A stretch of 64,000 nt of DNA from Betaproteobacteria bacterium (GTDB lineage Bacteria > Pseudomonadota > Gammaproteobacteria > Burkholderiales > Rhodocyclaceae), in contig JAGVUA010000065.1 in the NCBI GenBank assembly GCA_019136545.1, positions 1 to 64,000 on the forward strand, written 5' to 3'. Below are positions 57,848 to 64,000 of this stretch, one piece after another. The notes below the pieces were generated by a model that saw nothing but the letters and a program-made list of their open reading frames with translations, searched no databases and was not told the origin of the DNA. A program made the position numbers and the translations under genes. The number at the start of each line of letters is the position of its first letter. Within the stretch, counting starts at the first letter, position 1.

Positions 57848-59560
57848 TCAGAGGTCCTCCGCCAGAATCATCTCGGACAAGCCCTTGCCGGCGGCGACCA
57901 TCGGAAAGACGTTGGCTTTCGGGTCGATGATGAAATCCATGAATACAAGGTCGTTCTTGTGCTTCGTAAATGCCTCGCGCAAGGCCGGCTCGACGTCGGC
58001 CGGCTTGTCGATGCGCATGCCGACATGGCCATAAGCCTCCGCCAGCTTGACGAAGTCCGGCAAGGCATCCACATAGGACTCGGCGTAGCGATTGCCGTGG
58101 AACATCTCCTGCCACTGTCTGACCATGCCGAGGTAGCCGTTGTTCAGGTTGATGATCTTGATCGGCAGGCGGAACTGCTTGCAGGTCGATAACTCCTGAA
58201 TGCACATCTGGATCGATCCCTCGCCAGTGACGCAGGCCACCTGGGCCTTCGGGTTGGCAAAGCGAACACCCATGGCGGCGGGCAGGCCGAAGCCCATGGT
58301 GCCCAGGCCCCCGGAGTTGATCCAACGACGAGGCTTGTCGAACTTGTAGAACTGGGCCGCGAACATCTGATGCTGGCCGACATCGGAGGTAATGAAAGCG
58401 TCGCCGCCCGTCACTTCATAGAGCTTCTCGACGACGAACTGCGGAACGATGACGTCCTTGCCCTGCTTGTACTTCAGGCAGTGGCGCCCGCGCCAGCTCT
58501 CGATGTCCTTCCACCACGCCGCCAGCGCCTTGCTGTCCGTCTTGGCTTCAACGGCCGCGAACTGCTTGAGCAATTCGTCCACCACATCCGGAACATTGCC
58601 GACGATGGGCACATCCACCTTGACGCGCTTCGAGATGCTCGATGGATCGATATCGACGTGGATGATCTTGCGGGAAACCTGTCCAAAGTGGGCTGGATTG
58701 CCGATCACCCGATCGTCGAAGCGCGCGCCGATCGCCAGAACGACATCGGCATGCTGCATCGCCATGTTGGCTTCGTACGTTCCATGCATGCCCAGCATGC
58801 CCAGGAACTGCTTGTCGGTCGCAGGGAAGCCGCCAAGGCCCATGAGGGTTTGGGTGATGGGGAAACCCAGCGCATGGGTCAATTTGGTCAGTTTCTCGGC
58901 GGAATCCGAAAGAATGACCCCGCCGCCCGTGTAAATAATCGGTCGCTTGGCTTCGAGCAATATCTGCAGCGCCTTCTTGATCTGTCCGGTATGGCCCTTG
59001 ACGACCGGACTATAGGACCGCATGGACACCTGCTTGGGATACTGGAACTCGCTCTTCTGCGTCGTGATGTCCTTGGGGATATCCACCAGCACCGGCCCCG
59101 GCCGGCCGCTGTTGGCCAGATAGAAGGCCTTCTTGATGGTCAGCGCCAGTTCGTCAATGCTCTTGACCAGAAAATTATGCTTAACGCAAGGCCGGGTGAT
59201 GCCGACCGTGTCGGCTTCCTGAAAGGCATCCTGGCCGATGTAGGCGGTCGGCACCTGGCCGGTGATCACCACCATGGGAATGGAATCCATGTAGGCCGTG
59301 GCGATACCGGTCACCGCATTGGTGACGCCCGGACCGGACGTGACCATGCAGACGCCGATCTTGTTCGATGAGCGGGAATAAGCGTCCGCGGCATGCACGG
59401 CACCCTGTTCGTGTCGGACCAGAACATGCTTGATCTGATCCTGTTTGAACAACTCGTCATAAATGAAAAGAACCGAGCCGCCCGGATAACCGAAAACGTG
59501 CTCAACCTTTTCTTCCTGTAAACACCTGATTACAATCTCAGCGCCAGTCAACTGCATCAT
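57848..59560 (-). CDS. ilvB: Acetolactate synthase large subunit
   Basis: The 570-residue thiamine-diphosphate and FAD enzyme makes acetolactate and acetohydroxybutyrate. Motifs: VFGYPGGSVLFIYDELF, RHEQGAVHAADAYSRSS with the catalytic Glu, GLGTMGFGLPAAMG, and GEGSIQMCIQELST with NLNNGYLGMVRQWQ for the thiamine site. First gene of the ilvBHC operon. Its promoter region carries a strong inverted repeat in the spacer (59605-59621). Confidence 0.98.
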   Translation of the reverse strand: MMQLTGAEIVIRCLQEEKVEHVFGYPGGSVLFIYDELFKQDQIKHVLVRHEQGAVHAADAYSRSSNKIGVCMVTSGPGVTNAVTGIATAYMDSIPMVVITGQVPTAYIGQDAFQEADTVGITRPCVKHNFLVKSIDELALTIKKAFYLANSGRPGPVLVDIPKDITTQKSEFQYPKQVSMRSYSPVVKGHTGQIKKALQILLEAKRPIIYTGGGVILSDSAEKLTKLTHALGFPITQTLMGLGGFPATDKQFLGMLGMHGTYEANMAMQHADVVLAIGARFDDRVIGNPAHFGQVSRKIIHVDIDPSSISKRVKVDVPIVGNVPDVVDELLKQFAAVEAKTDSKALAAWWKDIESWRGRHCLKYKQGKDVIVPQFVVEKLYEVTGGDAFITSDVGQHQMFAAQFYKFDKPRRWINSGGLGTMGFGLPAAMGVRFANPKAQVACVTGEGSIQMCIQELSTCKQFRLPIKIINLNNGYLGMVRQWQEMFHGNRYAESYVDALPDFVKLAEAYGHVGMRIDKPADVEPALREAFTKHKNDLVFMDFIIDPKANVFPMVAAGKGLSEMILAEDL

Positions 59561-59599
59561 TTCTTCCCGAATTCGTGGGGATTCGACCCAAAGCGCGTT

Positions 59600-59628
59600 A
59601 CCTTACTGTCTCACAGACAGTTGGTCAA
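59600..59628 (-). promoter_or_regulatory. ilvB promoter with operator-like palindrome in the spacer
   Basis: On the minus strand TTGACC (59623-59628) and TAAGGT (59600-59605) are 17 bases apart. The spacer and the -10 edge contain ACTGTCT-CAC-AGACAGT, a perfect 7-bp inverted repeat. A bound repressor would block the polymerase; the repressor is unknown. RNA would start near 59593. Confidence 0.6.
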
Positions 59629-59692
59629 GGTAGCGCGCGGCCAGCCGACTGCAAACAGTTGCCATTATTGCTTGATCCCAAAGGATTTCGCC

Positions 59693-60253
59693 CTGGCTTC
59701 CGCCCTTGAACTTTCGGATTTTCTCGCCGGCGTCGAGCGTCGCGCCTTCAAGCAGGCGCTATTCGCCGTTCGGGACGAAGACGACGCGCTGGATATTGTG
59801 CAGGATGCCATGTTCAAGTTGTCGGAAAAATATGGCGCAAAACCCGCGGCGGAACTGCCCTTGCTGTTTCAACGCATCCTGCAAAACACCATCCGGGATC
59901 ACTATCGACGACGGAAGGTCCGTTCGACGTGGACGACGCTCCTGTCCGCCTTCTCGTCGGACGATGACGACTCGGACCCGCTGGAAAGCCTGCCCACCCC
60001 GGCCGAATCCGGATTCGGCAGCCCGCACGCCTCGCTCGAGCAAAGCCAACTCATTGCTATCATTGAAAAAGAGTTGAACAAACTGCCATTGCGTCAACGC
60101 GAGGCGTTTCTGCTGCGTTATTGGCAAGAGATGGATGTCGCCGAGACTGCAGCTGCCATGGGTTGTTCCGAGGGTAGCGTCAAGACCCATTGCTCGCGTG
60201 CCACCCACACCTTGGCTGCGGCATTGAAAGCACGAGGCATAGAATTGCCATGA
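59693..60253 (+). CDS. RNA polymerase sigma factor, ECF-like
   Basis: The protein has sigma region 2 with ALDIVQDAMFKLSEKYG and region 4 with LPLRQREAFLLRYWQEMDVAETAAAMGCSEGSVKTHCSR (split by the linker). The typical betaproteobacterial form starts ASxxELSDFLAGVERRAFKQ. Here the match begins at CTG 59693, which has AAGGA seven bases upstream; this would be a rare CTG start (186 residues). Alternatives are TTG 59672 and TTG 59621, with poor ribosome sites. The stop overlaps the DUF3619 start. It is divergent from ilvB. Target promoters are unknown. Confidence 0.82.
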   Translation: MASALELSDFLAGVERRAFKQALFAVRDEDDALDIVQDAMFKLSEKYGAKPAAELPLLFQRILQNTIRDHYRRRKVRSTWTTLLSAFSSDDDDSDPLESLPTPAESGFGSPHASLEQSQLIAIIEKELNKLPLRQREAFLLRYWQEMDVAETAAAMGCSEGSVKTHCSRATHTLAAALKARGIELP

Positions 60254-60660
60254 GACATGAACTCGATGAAACCCGGTTTGCCGCCAGCGTGTGCCGGCTG
60301 CTCGACCACGGTTCCGAGAACATTGATGCCCGGCTGACCGGAAAGCTGTATGAGGCCCGGCGACGCGCCGTGGCTCGTCATGCCGAATTGTCGCTTGCCA
60401 CCTATAGCCTGGCCGGAGTCGGCCAGGGTGTTTTCCGGTCGATGCACCAGCATTATCGGGGCATACTGGCATTGCTCGCCTTGCTGACCGGGGCGTTCGG
60501 CATGCATGTCTGGCAAGAGAACCGCGAAGCGGAAGCCTTGGCTGAAATCGACATGGCTCTCCTTAGCGACGAAGTTTCACCCAACGCCTATCTTGATCAG
60601 GGCTTCATGGCATGGCTCGACCGCCTCTCGCAGCACGACGACGACTCCTTGCCGGAATAA
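60250..60660 (+). CDS. DUF3619 membrane protein
   Basis: The 136-residue protein has one central helix (ILALLALLTGAFGMHVW, about residues 75-92). Its N-terminal part has ETRFAASVCRLLDHGSENID, as in DUF3619 proteins that follow this sigma factor in betaproteobacteria, and might act as an anti-sigma protein. That role is inferred from position and topology only. Start overlaps the sigma stop. Confidence 0.8.
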   Translation: MRHELDETRFAASVCRLLDHGSENIDARLTGKLYEARRRAVARHAELSLATYSLAGVGQGVFRSMHQHYRGILALLALLTGAFGMHVWQENREAEALAEIDMALLSDEVSPNAYLDQGFMAWLDRLSQHDDDSLPE

Positions 60661-61088
60661 TGCTGGCGGCGTTGACGCCCGCGGCGGCGGCAGCGACAAC
60701 CTTAGTCACGCCGTCGAAGTGGAGCGATCTGCCGGCCGACAAGCAAAGGATTCTTGCGCCACTGTCAGCCGAATGGGGCCAACTGGAATCGTGGCGCAAG
60801 AAGAAATGGCTGGAAATTGCCGATCGCTATCCCCGCATGACGCCGCTGGAGCAGCAACGGGTTCAGCAGCGCATGCGAGAGTGGGTTCGACTGACTCCGG
60901 AAGAGCGGAAGGCAGCGCGCGAAAAGTACCGGAATCTTCAGAACGCCACGTCCGAGCAGCGCGACGCCGTACGGCAGTTGTGGTCGGAATACGAGACGCT
61001 TCCCGACGAGGAAAAACAGCGTCTGCGAGATAGTGCCGCAAAGTCGCCGCCGAACCGGACATCCGGACCCGCCAAGTCCGGGCAATAA
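60612..61088 (+). CDS. DUF3106 exported protein
   Basis: The 158-residue protein has an N-terminal signal sequence (LLAGIMLAALTPAAAA) and a helical, charged body with KKWLEIADRYPRMTPLEQQR and EWVRLTPEERKAAREKYRNL, typical of DUF3106. It overlaps DUF3619 by 49 bp and precedes the RDD gene. Function unknown; the resemblance to helical-rich periplasmic stress proteins is only general. Confidence 0.8.
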   Translation: MARPPLAARRRLLAGIMLAALTPAAAAATTLVTPSKWSDLPADKQRILAPLSAEWGQLESWRKKKWLEIADRYPRMTPLEQQRVQQRMREWVRLTPEERKAAREKYRNLQNATSEQRDAVRQLWSEYETLPDEEKQRLRDSAAKSPPNRTSGPAKSGQ

Positions 61089-61108
61089 ACAAGGCCCGAA
61101 GCGCATCC

Positions 61109-61570
61109 GTGGCCGAAGAACTGCCAGGCATTCGCCGGCGCCTCGCCAGCCTGCTTTACGAATGTCTGCTATTGCTCGGCGTGCTCGCCGCGCTGTTCTT
61201 ATTGCCTAACCTGATCCTCGGGCTGGCCGCCGGCATCACGCTCCCCGGCGCGATGCTCGTTCTTCACATCTTCCTGCTGCTGGGCGGCTACTTTCTCTGG
61301 TACTGGCACCACGGCGGACAAACCCTGGCCATGCAAACCTGGAAGCTTCAGTTACAGTCGGCGCACGGCCTCAAGCCGACTTGGCGGCAATTGGCCTTGC
61401 GCTATCTGCTGGCCTGGCCGAGCCTGCTGCTTTATGGCGCCGGATTGATCTGGGCGCTTTTCGACCGCGACCGCCAATTCCTGCATGATCGGCTGGCGGG
61501 CACCCGCATCGTCTTCAAGCGCTCGTCAGCGTCGCTCCACCCACCAGATCATCGTCGTTGCGGCCAATAG
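61109..61570 (+). CDS. RDD-family membrane protein
   Basis: The 153-residue protein has three hydrophobic helices and the RDD signature: GIRRRLASLLYECLLLLGVL, with the Arg, and an Asp-bearing DRDRQFLHDRLAGTRIV. GTG 61109 follows the DUF3106 gene after 20 bp. Last gene of the sigma cluster; its 3' end overlaps lptG by 45 bp on the opposite strand. Confidence 0.85.
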   Translation: MAEELPGIRRRLASLLYECLLLLGVLAALFLLPNLILGLAAGITLPGAMLVLHIFLLLGGYFLWYWHHGGQTLAMQTWKLQLQSAHGLKPTWRQLALRYLLAWPSLLLYGAGLIWALFDRDRQFLHDRLAGTRIVFKRSSASLHPPDHRRCGQ

Positions 61571-62617
61571 AAAAAGTATGCTGGGGGTAACGGCGGCATA
61601 GAGGGGCGGCCAGCTATTGATGACGCCCAAGCTCGAAAACAATCCGTTCAGCATGTGGAATGCCACGCCCAGCATTACTCCTGAAAACACCTTGAAGCTG
61701 ACATTGCCCAGCCGGTCGTGCAGATAGCCGAAAGGCAAGGCAAGAATCATCATGACCAGCGCGGCCACCGGATAAACCACCTTCTTCCACATGGCGATTT
61801 CGTAACGCTGCGTCCGCTGGTGATTTTCGACCAGGTGGCGGGTGTAGAGATATAGATTGATCAGGGACATTCGCCCCGGATCGACCAACAATACGGTGAG
61901 AATATCGGGAGACAACGCCGACTGCCAGAGGATTTCGGCTTGACGATCGACGCGCACGCGCTCTCCTTCGAATAGCGTTTGGGCGACGTCGGTAAGCTGC
62001 CAACTGTTCGGCGGCCGAAAGCGCGCGGCTTCCGCCTCGCGGATCGAAAGCAACTGATAGTTTTGGTCGAATTGGTAAATCCTGACGCCGCGCAAGGAGG
62101 CGTCCGGCAAGACTTCACGGACGTTGACAAAGGCATGTTCGTCCTTGACCCACAACCCCGAGCGGAACTGCTGACCGACGACCGAACTCATCGCTTGCAG
62201 GCGCAATTGCTGGGCAGCCCGTTCCGCCGGCGGCGCGATGAATTCGCCAACGACGAAGGTCAATATCACGAACAGGAAGCCGATTCTCAGCAAGGCGCCC
62301 ACCAGCGTCACGGTGGATAGTCCGGAGGCACGCAAAACCGTAATCTCCGAGTGCCGAGCCAGCAGCGTCAGCGCATACAAAGTACCAATCAATACGGCGA
62401 TCGGCAGCAATTCATAGGCATAACCGGGCAGCGTCAGGAGCACATAGCCGAGGGCATGGTGAAGCTGGTAGTTGCCTTTGCCGAGATCGCCCAGTTCATT
62501 GACGAAATCGAAAAAGGCAAACAATGCGAGAAAGGCGGCCAGGACCAGCAGGGTCGAAGCGTAGATCTCGCGCGCGAGATAGCGCTCGAATACCCGGACG
62601 CCCCCCGTCAGCGCCAC
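61526..62617 (-). CDS. lptG: LPS export permease LptG
   Basis: LptG pairs with LptF in the LptB2FG complex that extracts lipopolysaccharide from the inner membrane. From GTG 62617 it has 363 residues, six helices, a periplasmic beta-jellyroll domain and the family start VFERYLAREIYAST. GGGGA lies about five bases before GTG 62617, which overlaps the lptF stop. The usual M/V-R-V-F-E-R start codon is GTC here, so GTG 62617 adds seven residues. Confidence 0.93.
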   Translation of the reverse strand: MALTGGVRVFERYLAREIYASTLLVLAAFLALFAFFDFVNELGDLGKGNYQLHHALGYVLLTLPGYAYELLPIAVLIGTLYALTLLARHSEITVLRASGLSTVTLVGALLRIGFLFVILTFVVGEFIAPPAERAAQQLRLQAMSSVVGQQFRSGLWVKDEHAFVNVREVLPDASLRGVRIYQFDQNYQLLSIREAEAARFRPPNSWQLTDVAQTLFEGERVRVDRQAEILWQSALSPDILTVLLVDPGRMSLINLYLYTRHLVENHQRTQRYEIAMWKKVVYPVAALVMMILALPFGYLHDRLGNVSFKVFSGVMLGVAFHMLNGLFSSLGVINSWPPLYAAVTPSILFLLAATTMIWWVERR

Positions 62618-63687
62618 AAACGTCCCCAGGAAAACACCAGCAAACGCTTGGAGAACAATGCCAGTATGCCCATGAACATAAGGGCGTGCACTGCCCACAC
62701 CCCGATTTCGAAGGGCAACTTCCCCTGCGCGACCCAAGCTTTGCTGATGCCGATCATGTTGCTGTAGATCATGAAGGTCAACAGCGCGAAAAGGAGATTG
62801 TTGGTGCGCCCGGCTCGAGGATTGACGAACGACAGAGGGATCGCCAGCAAGGCCAGATTGAAGGCCAGGATCGGCATGCCGACGCGCCAGAGCACTTCGC
62901 CGAGATTCCCTGGCGTCGGCTGAAGCAGGAGCTCCCAAACCGGCATGTTCTTTCGCGATTGCTCGATCCCTCGGCCTTCCTTGGTTTCGATACGCACTCC
63001 ATAGCGTTCGAATTCCATGAGGCGGTAATCCTGGAAACCGGGCTGGCCTTCATAGCGCCTGCCGCGATCCAGCACGAGAAAGCGGTCTCCGGTAGGAGAA
63101 ACTTCGGTATGCCCCTCGGCAGCCACCACGACGCCGAGACGCCCTTGGTGCACGGAGCTGACGAACACGTTCTTGACCTGGCCCTCGTCGCCAGCGACCG
63201 CCTCGACGAAAAACACCCGCTCGGCCTGGGTGGATTCCTGGAAGGCGCCCGGCGTAATCCGCGACACGTCGTCGCGATCATCCATGCGCTGGCGATACTC
63301 GGCGCTCTTGGTAAGCGCCCACGGCGAAAGGAAGATCGACAAGACCCCGACCAGGATCACCAGAGGCAGCGCGAAACTCAACACGGGCCTGACCCATGCC
63401 GTCAGGGGCATGCCGGCCGAGAACCAGATCGCCATCTCGGAATCCCGGTAGGCGCGCGACATCGTCATCAACACCGAAATGAACAGGGTGAGCGACAATA
63501 AGGTCGGCAGATAATTGATGGCGCCAAAGCCGAGCAGCGCAATCACGCCCTCCGACGCGATCTTGCCTCCGGCCGCCTGGCCAAGCAGCCTGATCAGCTG
63601 CGTCGTCAGGAGAATGGCGAACAGCGCAACAAATACCGTCGCGGCCGTTTGTGAGAATTCGCGCTTGGCAGCGCGGTGAAAGAGCAT
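62608..63687 (-). CDS. lptF: LPS export permease LptF
   Basis: The 359-residue partner of LptG begins MLFHRAAKREFSQTAATVFV, the family start, with helices at both ends and a periplasmic middle domain (IKTKEGRG-like, here RIETKEGRG). It overlaps lptG by ten bases and is divergent from pepA, a widely conserved arrangement. Confidence 0.95.
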   Translation of the reverse strand: MLFHRAAKREFSQTAATVFVALFAILLTTQLIRLLGQAAGGKIASEGVIALLGFGAINYLPTLLSLTLFISVLMTMSRAYRDSEMAIWFSAGMPLTAWVRPVLSFALPLVILVGVLSIFLSPWALTKSAEYRQRMDDRDDVSRITPGAFQESTQAERVFFVEAVAGDEGQVKNVFVSSVHQGRLGVVVAAEGHTEVSPTGDRFLVLDRGRRYEGQPGFQDYRLMEFERYGVRIETKEGRGIEQSRKNMPVWELLLQPTPGNLGEVLWRVGMPILAFNLALLAIPLSFVNPRAGRTNNLLFALLTFMIYSNMIGISKAWVAQGKLPFEIGVWAVHALMFMGILALFSKRLLVFSWGRLWR

Positions 63688-63719
63688 CTAAACGCTATCC
63701 GGGTGTTGGTCCGGGGGCT

Positions 63720-63749
63720 TTGACTTTTGCCAAAAGTATTGGCGATAAT
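63720..63749 (+). promoter_or_regulatory. Sigma-70 promoter for pepA
   Basis: TTGACT (63720-63725) and GATAAT (63744-63749) are separated by 18 bases in the 125-bp gap between lptF and pepA, predicting RNA start near 63756. Confidence 0.65.
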
Positions 63750-63812
63750 CGCAAAGCTTTGAAATTCGACGAAAACATCAAAACTTCCCTCCCACGCTAA
63801 CAGGAGCGACAC

Positions 63813-64000
63813 GTGGAATTTAGCATAAGAAGCGGCAGCCCCGAAAAACAGCGCAGCGCATGCGTGGTCGTCGGCGTATTCGAACCCCGCAAGCTATCCG
63901 TGCCGGCGGAAGTCATCGATAACGCCGGGCGCGGCTACCTTGGCGACCTGGTACGCCGCGGCGACATGGAAGGCAAGCTTGGCTCGACCTTGCTGTTGCA
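63813..64000 (+). CDS. pepA: Cytosol (leucyl) aminopeptidase, N-terminal part
   Basis: Only the first 62 codons are in the window. The sequence begins [20 protein letters not shown], as in betaproteobacterial PepA leucyl aminopeptidases, and continues with [18 protein letters not shown]. The start is GTG 63813 with AGGAG eight bases upstream. The catalytic domain, with its two metal sites, lies beyond position 64000. The lptF-pepA divergent pair is conserved in many proteobacteria. Confidence 0.93.
   Translation, partial: MEFSIRSGSPEKQRSACVVVGVFEPRKLSVPAEVIDNAGRGYLGDLVRRGDMEGKLGSTLLL

Overview
The window is a GC-rich (about 63 percent, estimated by eye), gene-dense stretch of a bacterial chromosome with many translationally coupled genes. 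Gene content and order point to a betaproteobacterium, most likely a facultatively anaerobic Rhodocyclales-type or related organism: glnB beside NAD synthetase, Rieske oxygenase next to xseB-ispA-dxs, rpsP-rimM-trmD-rplS, ilvB-ilvH-ilvC-psd-pssA-leuA, and a sigma factor/DUF3619/DUF3106/RDD cluster. It carries a high-affinity cbb3 oxidase, an FNR/DNR regulatory network and a PHA-synthase gene. I saw no IS element, prophage, CRISPR array or rRNA operon; the only tRNA is tRNA-Thr(CGU).

Layout. 1-6.4 kb holds housekeeping genes (ftsK 5' end, trxB, an Smr protein, an FnrL-like regulator, glnB, nadE, ppa). 6.2-13.2 kb holds copper export (copZ, copA), a SafE/TauE-type membrane protein, hemN, fnr, a SirB2-type protein and nnrS. 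13.2-22.4 kb is an oxygen/nitric-oxide-responsive accessory island: a DNR-like regulator, a heme-copper-oxidase-like membrane protein, DUF2249, hemerythrin, a di-iron ODP-type protein, a soluble MCP-like protein, a nitronate-monooxygenase-like flavoprotein, phaC, a beta-CASP nuclease and a universal stress protein. 22.4-31.1 kb is the complete cbb3 oxidase set: ccoI, ccoS, ccoNOQP, ccoG and a fixH/ccoH gene. 31.1-43.7 kb contains an SDR gene, tRNA-Thr, ispH, fkpB, lspA, ileS, ribF, amiC, tsaE, queG, a sulfurtransferase, a STAS-like protein, a DMT transporter and a Rieske oxygenase. 43.8-47.8 kb is xseB-ispA-dxs-folE2. 47.8-54.7 kb contains rplS-trmD-rimM-rpsP, pyrF, an unknown PilZ-like protein, a BrkB-family protein and leuA. 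54.7-59.6 kb holds pssA, psd and ilvCHB. 59.6-64 kb holds the sigma-factor cluster, lptG/lptF and the start of pepA.

Regulation. Five 14-bp FNR/DNR-type boxes (TTGAY-N4-RTCAA) lie at hemN/fnr, the hemerythrin gene, usp/beta-CASP, ccoN, and inside the 3' part of the ccoS reading frame. Several are followed at the class-II distance by a plausible -10 element. Together with three CRP/FNR regulators, two of them with complete but differently spaced iron-sulfur cysteine sets, they make the 2.8-28.5 kb region a low-oxygen regulon.

Most notable. (1) A perfect FNR box, a -10 element and an intrinsic terminator with eight T residues bracket a roughly 93-nt transcript between ccoS and ccoN: a candidate FNR-induced small RNA. 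(2) A short dispersed motif, AAAGTCAGCCGTGGC, occurs four times exactly and, by its 8-bp core, at least 15 times in 64 kb, mostly inside unrelated genes; it behaves like an uptake-signal or genome-architecture motif. (3) CcoP carries a C-terminal OmpA-like peptidoglycan-binding domain. (4) A compact island joins an NMO-like flavoprotein, a free MCP-like domain, an ODP-type protein and hemerythrin. (5) leuA has an attenuator-like leader with a leucine-rich 28-codon frame.
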